Below are positions 25,148 to 33,126 of a stretch of DNA of 64,000 nucleotides, in pieces. A program made the position numbers and the translations under genes. The DNA lies in assembly GCA_035506155.1 (NCBI GenBank), contig DATJPX010000020.1, positions 1 through 64,000 of the forward strand, given 5' to 3'. Source of the stretch: UBA877 sp035506155. Its GTDB lineage: Bacteria; Chloroflexota; Anaerolineae; Anaerolineales; Villigracilaceae. The notes below the pieces were generated by a model. The model did not search any database, was not told where the DNA came from, and saw nothing but the letters and a program-made list of their open reading frames with translations. How positions within the stretch are numbered: the stretch's first letter is position 1; every line of letters begins with the position of its first letter.

Positions 25148-25561
25148 TTACATGCCATTATCCTGGTCTTTGGCTCCGTAGCCCGGACCAGTCTTGAAGA
25201 AATCGTAATTGGCCTGGATGTCGTCGCGCAGGTTGACGGTCTCGCCAGCGGCCAGCTTGCGGGTGGTCTCCAGAACGACCTTCGTCCCATGGTGGTTGCT
25301 GCCTTCGTAATGGCCAGTCAAGCCAACCTTGCTGACGAATTCCGAACCCTTGGCAGAATAAGCTTCCGGGACCTCATCCTCAGGGAAGATCGCATTGAAA
25401 GGACATTCCGGAATGCAGGCGCCGCAGTCGATGCAGGTATCCGGATCGATGTACATCCAGGGCCATTCGGCCACCGGTTCACCCGGGACGATGCAATCCA
25501 CAGGACAGACCTCGATACAGCCGCGGTCGCGAACGCACAAGCTGGTGATGATATGGGTCAT
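25148..25561 (-). CDS. Ferredoxin (two-cluster, 7Fe/8Fe type)
   Basis: The 137-residue protein starts with the cluster motif CVRDRGCIEVCPVDCI (about 9-24) and continues with CIDCGACIPECPFNAIF (about 48-64). The first motif has five residues between its first two Cys, as in seven-iron ferredoxins with a [3Fe-4S] cluster; the second is a regular [4Fe-4S] site. The extra 65-residue tail resembles those of long ferredoxins from thermophiles. It carries electrons in the cytoplasm. AGGAGG precedes ATG 25561. The promoter has a long palindrome over its -10 box. Confidence 0.88.
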   Translation of the reverse strand: MTHIITSLCVRDRGCIEVCPVDCIVPGEPVAEWPWMYIDPDTCIDCGACIPECPFNAIFPEDEVPEAYSAKGSEFVSKVGLTGHYEGSNHHGTKVVLETTRKLAAGETVNLRDDIQANYDFFKTGPGYGAKDQDNGM

Positions 25562-25590
25562 TTCAATCCTCCTACAGCTGAAATAAGAAC

Positions 25591-25630
25591 AAGATGGATA
25601 TATTATATCTATCTTGCCTGATTTCCGCAA
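25591..25630 (-). promoter_or_regulatory. Ferredoxin promoter with palindrome over the -10 box
   Basis: On the minus strand, TTGCGG (25630-25625) and TATAAT (25607-25602) are 17 bases apart. The interval 25591-25615 is a 25-bp palindrome with only one mismatched pair on each side of the centre (half-site AAGATGGATATA). It covers the -10 box, so a dimeric regulator bound there should block RNA polymerase. Confidence 0.7.
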
Positions 25631-25697
25631 TTAATCTATCCACTGCCCGGCTTAATCTTATCAAAGTCTAATCTGCCGCGCCGGGAGGTTAAAAAAA

Positions 25698-25721
25698 TAC
25701 GGCGGGAGTTACCCCGCCGTA
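25698..25721 (-). terminator. Terminator of the superoxide dismutase gene
   Basis: TACGGCGGG (25698-25706) and CCCGCCGTA (25713-25721) form a perfect 9-bp stem. On the minus strand seven T follow (25697-25691). Confidence 0.9.
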
Positions 25722-25744
25722 CGCTGGAAGAGTCTTGGCAAGTC

Positions 25745-26350
25745 TTACTTGGCCGAAAATCGAGCTGCAACTGCTTCCCAGTTGACCACGTTCCACCAGT
25801 TGGTGATGTACTCGGGCCGGCGGTTCTGATATTTCAGGTAGTAGGCGTGCTCCCAGACGTCCAGGGCGAGGACCGGAGCCGCGCCCTCCGAGAGGGGCGA
25901 ATCCTGGTTGGCGGTCGAGAGGATGGCCAGCCCACTGCCCTTCTTGACCAGCCAAGCCCAGCCGGACCCGAAACGGCCGGTGGCGGCCTTCTCGAACTCG
26001 GTCTTGAAATTGGCGAAATTCCCGAAGCTGGCATCGATGGCTTTGGCCAGGGCACCCTTCGGCTCCCCGCCAGCCTTCGGCCCCATGATCTCCCAGAAAA
26101 TATTGTGGTTAAGGGTCCCGCCGCCGTGATTACGGACAGCCATGCGGATATCTTCGGGGACAGCGTTCAGGTCCGAGAGGAGCGCCTCGACAGATTTACT
26201 GCCGAGTTCGGGGTGTTTCTCGATTGCCGCGTTGAGGTTGTTGACATAGGCGGCGTGATGCTTGTCATGATGGATCTGCATCGTCATCGTATCAATGAAG
26301 GGTTCGAGGGCATCATAACCGTACGGAAGGGGTGCAAGTTGAAAAGCCAT
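25745..26350 (-). CDS. sodA: Superoxide dismutase [Fe/Mn]
   Basis: The 201-residue protein is a full iron/manganese superoxide dismutase. The metal ligands are His in TMQIHHDKHHAAYV (about 23-36), His in GGTLNHNIFWE (about 80), and Asp and His in LDVWEHAYYLKYQNRR (about 161-176). It turns superoxide into oxygen and hydrogen peroxide in the cytoplasm. Metal choice cannot be fixed from sequence. AAGGAG lies 7 bases before the ATG. The promoter at 26402-26430 has a palindrome at the start point, suggesting metal- or redox-dependent repression. Confidence 0.95.
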   Translation of the reverse strand: MAFQLAPLPYGYDALEPFIDTMTMQIHHDKHHAAYVNNLNAAIEKHPELGSKSVEALLSDLNAVPEDIRMAVRNHGGGTLNHNIFWEIMGPKAGGEPKGALAKAIDASFGNFANFKTEFEKAATGRFGSGWAWLVKKGSGLAILSTANQDSPLSEGAAPVLALDVWEHAYYLKYQNRRPEYITNWWNVVNWEAVAARFSAK

Positions 26351-26383
26351 GAGTTTTCTCCTTAGAATGGCAATGGATTATTT

Positions 26384-26430
26384 ATGATATTTATCATCTT
26401 TATTATATTCTTTAGGAATCCGAAAGTCAA
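26384..26430 (-). promoter_or_regulatory. sod promoter and operator
   Basis: On the minus strand, TTGACT (26430-26425), a 17-base spacer and TATAAT (26407-26402) make a near-consensus promoter. ATGATATTTATCAT (26384-26397) is a perfect 6-2-6 inverted repeat at the expected start point. The AT-rich GATA/TATC arms resemble sites of metal regulators such as Fur or DtxR, but no regulator is identified. Confidence 0.75.
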
Positions 26431-26457
26431 GTTTGGGGACGGATTTCTAACAAATTG

Positions 26458-26486
26458 TTTACATTCAGGTGCCCCGGCAGTATACT
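26458..26486 (+). promoter_or_regulatory. Promoter of the EamA transporter gene (leaderless)
   Basis: TTTACA (26458-26463) and TATACT (26481-26486) have the ideal 17-base spacing. The ATG at 26494 is 7 bases after the -10 box, which is where transcription should start. No ribosome site is present. Confidence 0.65.
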
Positions 26487-26493
26487 CGGACGG

Positions 26494-27435
26494 ATGACGA
26501 CCACCTCCCCACGCCGCCCCGCCACATTGACCCTGGGTCTGCTGGCCGGGATCGCGGCCGTGTCCACCGCCTCGATCTTCATCCGCTTCGCCCAAAACGA
26601 GGGGGCACCGTCGATCGTCATCGCGGCGGCCCGTCTGTCCCTGGCCGCCCTCGGGCTGGCGCCTTTCGCCCTGACGCGCCACCGCGCCGAGCTGCGCGGC
26701 CTGTCGCGCAGGGAGTGGCTGCTGGCGCTGCTCTCGGGGACATTCCTGGCCCTGCATTTCGCCTCCTGGATCACCTCGCTCCAATACACCAGCGTGGCCA
26801 GCTCGGTCGTCCTGGTGACCACCACCCCGCTGTGGGTGGCGCTCTTCGCCCCCGTGGTGTTGCGCGAAAAAATCGGGGCCGGGACGCTGATCGGGCTGGT
26901 CCTGGCACTCGCCGGCGGGATCGTGGTCAGCCTCAGCGACGCCTGCACCTGGTCCGCCGGGCGCCTCGCCTGCCCCTCGCTGCACAACTTCCTGGCCGGG
27001 ACGGCTTTCCTGGGCGATCTCCTGGCCCTGGCCGGGGCGTGGATGGCGGCCGGCTACCTGCTGGTGGGGCGCAAGCTGCGCGCAAAAATGAGCCTCGTCC
27101 CCTACATCTTCGTGGTTTACGGGATGGCTGCCGTCGTGCTGATCGCCATCATGTTCGGAACGAGGGAAAGCCCCCTGGGCTACCGTCCGGTGGTGTACTT
27201 GTGGTTCGTCCTGCTGGCCCTGGTCCCGCAGCTGTTCGGGCATTCCACATTCAACTGGGCATTAAAATACCTGCCAGCCTCCTTCGTCTCAGTGACCCTG
27301 CTCGGCGAACCGGTCGGCTCGACGATCCTGGCGTACCTGATCTTGGGCGAGGCGCCCGGCTGGCTGAAGGTCGGCGGCGGGATCCTGATCCTGGCCGGCA
27401 TTTGGCTGGCGGCGCGCGGCAGCAACCCGGAATGA
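26494..27435 (+). CDS. EamA/DMT-family transporter
   Basis: The 313-residue protein is built from two EamA repeats with ten membrane helices in total. The first repeat runs from TLGLLAGIAAVSTASIFIRFA (helix 1, with the usual N-terminal Ser/Phe pattern) to about residue 145. The second begins near FLGDLLALAGAWMAAGYLLVGR (about 170) and ends with LGEAPGWLKVGGGILILAGIWLA. It should move amino acids, amines or nucleotide-derived compounds; the substrate is unknown. The promoter places the start point on the ATG, so the mRNA seems leaderless. Confidence 0.88.
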   Translation: MTTTSPRRPATLTLGLLAGIAAVSTASIFIRFAQNEGAPSIVIAAARLSLAALGLAPFALTRHRAELRGLSRREWLLALLSGTFLALHFASWITSLQYTSVASSVVLVTTTPLWVALFAPVVLREKIGAGTLIGLVLALAGGIVVSLSDACTWSAGRLACPSLHNFLAGTAFLGDLLALAGAWMAAGYLLVGRKLRAKMSLVPYIFVVYGMAAVVLIAIMFGTRESPLGYRPVVYLWFVLLALVPQLFGHSTFNWALKYLPASFVSVTLLGEPVGSTILAYLILGEAPGWLKVGGGILILAGIWLAARGSNPE

Positions 27436-27451
27436 ATGGAGAAAATCGATT

Positions 27452-28144
27452 ATGAAAACAATCGGCATGATTGGCGGGATGAGCTGGGAAAGCAGCGCGC
27501 TCTACTACCGCCTGGTGAACGAAGGAATCAAAGAGAAGCTGGGAGGCCTGCACTCCGCCCGGCTCGTCATGGCCAGCGTAGACTTCCACGAGATCGAGCT
27601 GCTCCAGCGGCAAAACGAGTGGGATCGAGCCGGAGAAGCCCTCGCCCGGGTCGCCCGGGAGGTGGAAAGCGCCGGGGCGGATTTCCTGGTCATCTGCACC
27701 AACACCATGCACAAAGTCGTTCCGCAGATCGAACAAGCCATTTCCATCCCGATCCTGCACATTGCCGATGCAACCGCCGGACGGATTAAAGAAAAGGGAT
27801 TCCAGACGATCGGCCTGCTTGGGACGCGCTTCACCATGGAGCAGGATTTCTATGCCGGACGGCTGAGCGAAAAGCATGGGCTGCGCGTCCTCGTTCCGCC
27901 TCCCGGGGACCGGCAACTCGTTCACCGGGTCATCTACGAAGAATTGGTCCTGGGCCAAGTCCGGGACGCATCCCGCCGGGAATTCCTGCGCATCATCGAC
28001 GGGCTGAAAGGACAGGGCGCAGAAGGGATCATCGAAGGCTGCACGGAGATCGTCATGCTCGTCCAGCAGAAGCACACGGATATGCCTCTCTTCGACACGA
28101 CGACCATCCATGCCGAGGAAGCCGTCAGGATGGCGCTCGCCTGA
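27452..28144 (+). CDS. Aspartate/glutamate racemase family protein
   Basis: The 230-residue protein has both catalytic cysteines of the Asp/Glu racemase family in their usual settings: VICTNTMHK (Cys near residue 83) and EGCTEIVML (Cys near residue 195). It begins with IGMIGGMSWESS, typical of the YgeA/aspartate racemase group. It would interconvert L- and D-amino acids without PLP. GGAGAAA precedes the ATG, and the gene lies 16 bases after the transporter, so the two are probably one unit. This links transport to D-amino acid metabolism. Confidence 0.9.
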   Translation: MKTIGMIGGMSWESSALYYRLVNEGIKEKLGGLHSARLVMASVDFHEIELLQRQNEWDRAGEALARVAREVESAGADFLVICTNTMHKVVPQIEQAISIPILHIADATAGRIKEKGFQTIGLLGTRFTMEQDFYAGRLSEKHGLRVLVPPPGDRQLVHRVIYEELVLGQVRDASRREFLRIIDGLKGQGAEGIIEGCTEIVMLVQQKHTDMPLFDTTTIHAEEAVRMALA

Positions 28145-28152
28145 CACTGCAA

Positions 28153-28205
28153 TGCAATTGTTGTTGACATGGGCGGGGAAAAACCCTATGCTATACACAA
28201 TTGCA
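28153..28205 (+). promoter_or_regulatory. Promoter flanked by inverted repeats
   Basis: TTGACA (28164-28169) and TATGCT (28187-28192) are 17 bases apart. TGCAATTGT (28153-28161) and ACAATTGCA (28197-28205) are a perfect inverted pair on either side, about four helical turns apart centre to centre. It drives the SH3-like gene starting at 28234. Confidence 0.7.
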
Positions 28206-28233
28206 TGAACATCTCATCAGGAGGAGGATTATC

Positions 28234-28839
28234 ATGAAAGCCAGAATCATCACGGAGCCTGCCAGGCTTTACAGCACCCAGGACTTGAATACGCCGGCCC
28301 TCACGGAACTTCCGATCGGGACGGAGATCGAGCTGGGAGGGGTGAAGAAGAAAAGCGGGGCATCCTGGGTGGAAGCCACACTCGCGAACGGGGTAAAAGG
28401 CTTCGTGCCGGGTGGAACCAAGGTCTACACCATCAAACTCGCCACCCTGCAGCAAAACGAGGTGACCGTCTACTCCGAGCCGTCGACGTTCTCCGTTGTG
28501 AAGGCCAAGTACAAGAAGAAGACCAAATTCTACCTGAACGAAGTCATCAACCAGGACGGTCAGGCCTGGATCAAGATCCGTGACCTGTCCGGGGCGGAAG
28601 GATACATCGACGGAAAGACCAAGGTCGTTACCGCCCAGGTGGTCACGAAATCAATGGGGAAGAAGAATATGGTCTACGGCGCCTTGTGGTTCATCGGTGG
28701 AATCATCGTCACCGTGGGCACCTATTCTGCGGCCGCCGCGAGCGGGGGTGGAACGTATTTCGTGACCTGGGGTGCGATCATCTTCGGGGCCATCCAATTC
28801 ATCCAGGGCTTCTTCCAATACCTGAACTCGCCCAATTAG
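28234..28839 (+). CDS. SH3-like domain protein with two C-terminal membrane helices
   Basis: The 201-residue protein has two SH3b-like segments: residues 1-65, with GVKKKSGASWVEATLANGVKG, and about 70-135, with DGQAWIKIRDLSGAEGYIDG. Each shows the W-x-x-V/I and G-Y/F-I pattern of bacterial SH3 domains. Two hydrophobic helices follow (about 147-168 and 175-193). The SH3 part seems to lie on the N-terminal side without a signal peptide. The function is unknown. AGGAGGAGG precedes ATG 28234. It has its own strong promoter. Confidence 0.75.
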   Translation: MKARIITEPARLYSTQDLNTPALTELPIGTEIELGGVKKKSGASWVEATLANGVKGFVPGGTKVYTIKLATLQQNEVTVYSEPSTFSVVKAKYKKKTKFYLNEVINQDGQAWIKIRDLSGAEGYIDGKTKVVTAQVVTKSMGKKNMVYGALWFIGGIIVTVGTYSAAAASGGGTYFVTWGAIIFGAIQFIQGFFQYLNSPN

Positions 28840-28874
28840 CGGATTGCCTCCCCACAGTCTCGTAAGAATAAAAC

Positions 28875-28902
28875 TGCCCCCGGTTCAAGATGACCGGGGG
28901 CA
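28875..28902 (-). terminator. Terminator of the glgC-malQ unit
   Basis: TGCCCCCGGT (28875-28884) and ACCGGGGGCA (28893-28902) pair over 10 bp. The minus strand continues with GTTTTATTC. It can also serve the plus-strand gene ending at 28839. Confidence 0.85.
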
Positions 28903-28917
28903 TCGGTTAGATTCGAT

Positions 28918-30399
28918 TCAACGTAAAAAGATCCAATTCAGTTCCCTGATCCTCCCCTGCAACTCGCCACCCAAGGCATCTTCGGTCATGCGCCATTCCC
29001 AGTTTCCTCCCAGGCGGGAAGGATAGTTCATGCGCGCCTCGGTCCCCAAGCCAAGGAGGTCCTGCATGGGAGCCAAGGCAAAGACCGCCGTGGAGCCCCA
29101 GCCAGCCCGGATCAGGTCCCAGGGGAAGTCACGGCCATCCACCCGCAGGTAGCGGCGGGCAAAGTCCTTTTCGCTTTCAGGGGCGGATTCGTACCAGCCC
29201 AGGCTGGTGTCGTTGTCGTGTGTGCCGGTGTAGACGACGCAATTCTGCCGGTAAAGGTGCGGCAGGAAGACGTTATCCGGCCCGGAAAAGGCAAACTGCA
29301 GGATCTTCATCCCTGGCAGGTTGAACTGGTCGCGCAGGGCGACTACATCGGGCGTAATTACGCCCAAGTCCTCGGCGATGATCGGCAGGTCCCCCAGGCC
29401 GGATTGGACGACCTTGAAAAAGTCCGCCCCGGGACCCGGGACCCAGCGTCCCGTTTCGGCCGTCGGGCCGCCGGCCGGAATCTCCCAATAGGCCGCGAAG
29501 CCGCGGAAATGGTCGATGCGGATGATGTCCACCAGGCTGAGCGAGGCGCGGATACGCTCAATCCACCAGGCATAGCCGCCGGCCTTGTGAACCTCCCAAC
29601 GATAGAGCGGGTTGCCCCACAGCTGGCCGGTCAGCGAAAAATAATCCGGTGGGACGCCCGCCACAACGGTCGGCTTGCCGGCTTGGTCAAGATAGAACAA
29701 ATCCGGGTTTGCCCAGACGTCCGAGGAGTCGTACGCAACGAAAAGCGGGATGTCGCCGATGATCTGCAAGCCGCGTCCATTGGCATACTCTTTCAGGGCT
29801 TGCCATTCGCGGAAAAAGAGGAACTGGCTGAAAGAGAAAAGGGAGATACGTTCGGCCAGGTTTTTTCGGGCTTCTTCAAGGGCAGCCGGTTCCCGCCGGC
29901 GCAAAGGTTCGGGCCACTGGTCCCAGGGACCGCCGCCGTGGACTTCCTTCAAGGCCATGAAGAGGGCGAAATCGTCCAGCCAGGCGGAGCTGGCAGCCAG
30001 GAAAGCCTCGAATTCAGTCCGCAGGAGTTCAGGGTCTGCCAGGTAGCGGGCGTAAGCCTTGGCCAGCAAAGCCGGTTTCCATTGATAGAGCAGGCCGAAA
30101 TCCGCCCGCCGCGGCTCCCAGGCCGGCATATCCGCCAAGTCGGAAGGGGCCAGCAGGCCCAGGTCGAGGAGCGACTCCGGGCTGACCATATAAGGATTCC
30201 CGGCGAAAGCCGAGAAACACTGGTAAGGCGAGTCGCCATATCCCGTGGGCCCGAGGGGCAAGACCTGCCAGAGCTTGCAGCCACTGGCGGCCAGCCAATC
30301 CACCCAACGATACGCCGCCGGGCCGAGATCGCCGATCCCATAAGGACCTGGCAGGCTGGTGGGATGAAGGAGAACACCGGAAGAACGGTTAAATTTCAT
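28918..30399 (-). CDS. malQ: 4-alpha-glucanotransferase (GH77)
   Basis: The 493-residue protein opens with SSGVLLHPTSLPGPYGIGDLGPAAYRW in the classic MalQ pattern (in part at residues 6-32). The GH77 core follows: DIPLFVAYDSSDVWAN (about 219-234), RIDHFRGFAAYWEIP with the nucleophile Asp (about 296), IAEDLGVITPDV with the acid/base Glu (about 343), and GTHDNDTSLGW (about 398). It moves glucan chains between alpha-1,4-glucans. The start overlaps the glgC stop by 11 bases, so both act together in glycogen metabolism. Confidence 0.95.
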   Translation of the reverse strand: MKFNRSSGVLLHPTSLPGPYGIGDLGPAAYRWVDWLAASGCKLWQVLPLGPTGYGDSPYQCFSAFAGNPYMVSPESLLDLGLLAPSDLADMPAWEPRRADFGLLYQWKPALLAKAYARYLADPELLRTEFEAFLAASSAWLDDFALFMALKEVHGGGPWDQWPEPLRRREPAALEEARKNLAERISLFSFSQFLFFREWQALKEYANGRGLQIIGDIPLFVAYDSSDVWANPDLFYLDQAGKPTVVAGVPPDYFSLTGQLWGNPLYRWEVHKAGGYAWWIERIRASLSLVDIIRIDHFRGFAAYWEIPAGGPTAETGRWVPGPGADFFKVVQSGLGDLPIIAEDLGVITPDVVALRDQFNLPGMKILQFAFSGPDNVFLPHLYRQNCVVYTGTHDNDTSLGWYESAPESEKDFARRYLRVDGRDFPWDLIRAGWGSTAVFALAPMQDLLGLGTEARMNYPSRLGGNWEWRMTEDALGGELQGRIRELNWIFLR

Positions 30400-31645
30400 A
30401 AGGTTGTCGTTTCGTCTGCAGGATTTCCCCAGATTTTACCACCGGCCCGGAGTAGTCCGCAGCGACCACATCCGTGCCGATGGTCGCGCCCGGTTTAACT
30501 AAACAGCCTTCCGGCACCCAGGCATTCTTCCCGATGACAGCGAGCTCCGCTTTGGGGGAAGATGCGCCCACCCGGGCGCCGTCGCTCAACACGACATGTT
30601 TGTCGATGATGGCGCGCGACAGGTGGACGTCCTTCCCGATCACCGTGTCCGTCAGGACCACGGATTGGGAAACCCGCGCGCCGCTCCGGACCACCACGCC
30701 CGGCGAGAGGACGCTGTTATGAATCCTCGCGCCTGCTTCGATGATGACGCCATCGCAGATCATCGAATTCTCCACCAGCGCATTCCTGGCAATGCGCATC
30801 GGCGGGCGCTCCTCGGTGCGGGTATGGGTGACCCACTTGCGATCGGTCAGATCGAGCGGAGGCGGGTCGGCCAGGAGGTCCATGTGCGCCTGCCAATAAG
30901 ACTGGTAGGTGCCCACGTCCACCCAGTAGCCCGAGAAGGGAAAGGCGAAAACCCTTTTCCCCGCCGCAATGATCCGCGGGATGATGTCCTTGCCGAAATC
31001 GTGGGAGGAAGCGGCATTCAGGTGGTCTTCCCAGAGCGCCCGGTCGAGGGTCTCCAGGTTGAAGACGTACACTCCCATATTGACCAGGTTGGAGGACGGA
31101 CGGGCCGGCTTTTCGATGAATGAGCTGACCCGGTAATCTTTTTCGACACCGACGATCCCGAAACGGGAGGCCTCCGCCTCCGGCACCCGGATGGTCGCCA
31201 TGGTCAGGTCGGCCTGGTAGTCGTGGTGGAAGGTCAGGAGGGCATCGTAATCCATGGCATAGACGTGATCGCCGGAGAGGATGAGCAGCTGGTCGGGTCC
31301 GGATTCCTTGATAAAGGAAAAATTCTGCTGGACGGCGTCCGCGGTGCCGAGGAACCAGTCCGCGCCCGAACGGTTGGTATAGGGCGTCAGGATCCGGACC
31401 CCGCCGGTGAAATCGCGGTTCAGGTCCCACGGACCGCCGGCGCCGATGTGGCCGATCAACGAATGCGGCCGGTACTGGGCCAGGATCATCACGTCGAAGA
31501 CCCCGGAATTGACGCAATTGGACAGGGTGAAATCGATGATGCGATATTTTCCGGCAAACGGCACCGCCGGCTTGGTCCGTTTGGCAGTCAGGACGCTCAA
31601 ACGGGAACCCTCGCCACCGGCCATGATCACAGCGCGTGTTTTCAT
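30389..31645 (-). CDS. glgC: Glucose-1-phosphate adenylyltransferase
   Basis: The 418-residue protein carries VIMAGGEGSRLSVLTAKRTKPAVPFAGKYR in the N-terminal nucleotide site (about 6-35), DFTLSNCVNSG, WFLGTADAVQQN, LSGDHVYAMDY and IEKPARPS, all GlgC motifs. A left-handed beta-helix with hexapeptide repeats fills the C-terminus. It makes ADP-glucose, the first committed step of glycogen synthesis. I chose ATG 31645, with GAGAGG upstream, rather than the GTG six bases earlier. It heads the glgC-malQ pair. Confidence 0.93.
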   Translation of the reverse strand: MKTRAVIMAGGEGSRLSVLTAKRTKPAVPFAGKYRIIDFTLSNCVNSGVFDVMILAQYRPHSLIGHIGAGGPWDLNRDFTGGVRILTPYTNRSGADWFLGTADAVQQNFSFIKESGPDQLLILSGDHVYAMDYDALLTFHHDYQADLTMATIRVPEAEASRFGIVGVEKDYRVSSFIEKPARPSSNLVNMGVYVFNLETLDRALWEDHLNAASSHDFGKDIIPRIIAAGKRVFAFPFSGYWVDVGTYQSYWQAHMDLLADPPPLDLTDRKWVTHTRTEERPPMRIARNALVENSMICDGVIIEAGARIHNSVLSPGVVVRSGARVSQSVVLTDTVIGKDVHLSRAIIDKHVVLSDGARVGASSPKAELAVIGKNAWVPEGCLVKPGATIGTDVVAADYSGPVVKSGEILQTKRQPYEI

Positions 31646-31757
31646 AGACACCTCTCGGCGATCCAGGTTGGTAACAGTACGGACGAATCTATTTTACATT
31701 CGATTGACCGATCTTCGTCCATCAATCCGGAAGGCAGCCGAGCGGAGGCGGGAGAGG

Positions 31758-33002
31758 CTATGGGCCCGGTTTGGGTGAAAAATCGTAGGAGGCGATCCGG
31801 GCGCCCGGCGTGGCGTCGATCGGGACCATGGTCGACTTGAGAGTCTCGATCCACAACCCGTCGCGAAGGAAGAGGAACCTGCTGTCGCTCACCCAGTTCA
31901 CATCCGAGATCGTCGGCCCCGGCAGGGTTGTGTCGAGATCTTCCGTAAGGAGCGGCACGGGCATCTCGTCCAGGCTGGCAATCAGTGGGCCGGTGAAACT
32001 GTTATACAACATGCTCTGCTTGAGCCAGACGATGAAGTGACGGCTGTCCGTGGCCCAGCCCCGGAAAGTAATATCGTCGGATGGCAAGGAGATGTAGGTG
32101 GCATCGCTTCCATTCACCCCGATGATGTGCAGACTCTTCAAATCCCCATAGTCGATCAGGCTGGCAAGATGGGTCCCATCCGGGGCGATGAAAACCGGGT
32201 CGTATGTCCAGCCGACGAACTCCGCCTTCACCTGCGGAGCCGTCCCGTTGCGAGGGACGAAATAAAGCCTTTCCCTGCCGTGGAGGGTATTGTCATCGCA
32301 AACCGGGGCGACGACGTAAAAACCGTCCGAAGCCGCTGTCCAGCGAATATCGGGTCCTGTCTGAACGCCGAATCCGCACTCATAGGCGAATTCGAAGACC
32401 CGCCTGGGCTGGGGATCGGGCTGGCACCACAGGTCCAGCTGGTTGGGCCGCGTGATGGCCAGGCACTGCCCATCCGGGGAAATGTGGTAATTCCCGCCCA
32501 AGCCCGGACCGACCACCCTGACCGGCAGGGGCAGGTCGACCCTGATCCTGAACAAATCCAGCCCGCCGGCTACTCCGTTGATGAACGCCGTGAAATAGAT
32601 GTTTTTGCTCTGCGGATCGAAATCGAATTGGACGATCCTGGATTCTGCCGAGACCAGCAGTTTCGGATATTCCGAGGGATTCGGAGAAGGCGCAATATCC
32701 GGGCGGGTCAGCCATAATTGGTCGTTCTGCAGATAGGCGATCCAAACCCCATCCTCTGAAATCCTGACCTCGCTGACGCCGCCGACGGTCGTCAGAGCCG
32801 AATTCCCTGCACCCTCCACCCACAGCCAGATATTGCCGTCCCGAACATAGACCACCTCCAGGGCACGCGGCGGCGTTGTGGGCTGTGGCGTATTCGTCGG
32901 TATGGGCATCGGTGTTGGCGTTGAAGTTGGCGATCCATCTATCCCCCCACATGCAGTCATCAGGCTGAATAAAAAGACCCCGACCAGCATTCTTGTCTTC
33001 AT
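31758..33002 (-). CDS. Beta-propeller-like lipoprotein
   Basis: The 414-residue protein has a lipobox (LMTAC at about 14-18) and a long Pro/Thr linker. About 350 residues follow with repeats of the TolB/WD40-like pattern, for example VVYVRDGNIWLW, VRISEDGVWIAYLQNDQLW, GNYHISPDGQCLAITRPNQLDLW and FIAPDGTHLASLID. Each contains D-G plus a Trp- or Leu-rich strand. It is probably a surface-anchored propeller that binds a partner or a polymer; no activity can be stated. GAGGAGG precedes ATG 33002. Confidence 0.7.
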   Translation of the reverse strand: MKTRMLVGVFLFSLMTACGGIDGSPTSTPTPMPIPTNTPQPTTPPRALEVVYVRDGNIWLWVEGAGNSALTTVGGVSEVRISEDGVWIAYLQNDQLWLTRPDIAPSPNPSEYPKLLVSAESRIVQFDFDPQSKNIYFTAFINGVAGGLDLFRIRVDLPLPVRVVGPGLGGNYHISPDGQCLAITRPNQLDLWCQPDPQPRRVFEFAYECGFGVQTGPDIRWTAASDGFYVVAPVCDDNTLHGRERLYFVPRNGTAPQVKAEFVGWTYDPVFIAPDGTHLASLIDYGDLKSLHIIGVNGSDATYISLPSDDITFRGWATDSRHFIVWLKQSMLYNSFTGPLIASLDEMPVPLLTEDLDTTLPGPTISDVNWVSDSRFLFLRDGLWIETLKSTMVPIDATPGARIASYDFSPKPGP

Positions 33003-33126
33003 GGACCTCCTCAATGCTGAGCGAGCCCATTATATATAAGAGTGGCCCGAAGATTCCTACGTTTACCCCACAAAATGCCGACGGACGGCCTTCACAGCGG
33101 ACGAAATGGACTGACAGGCCAGTAAA

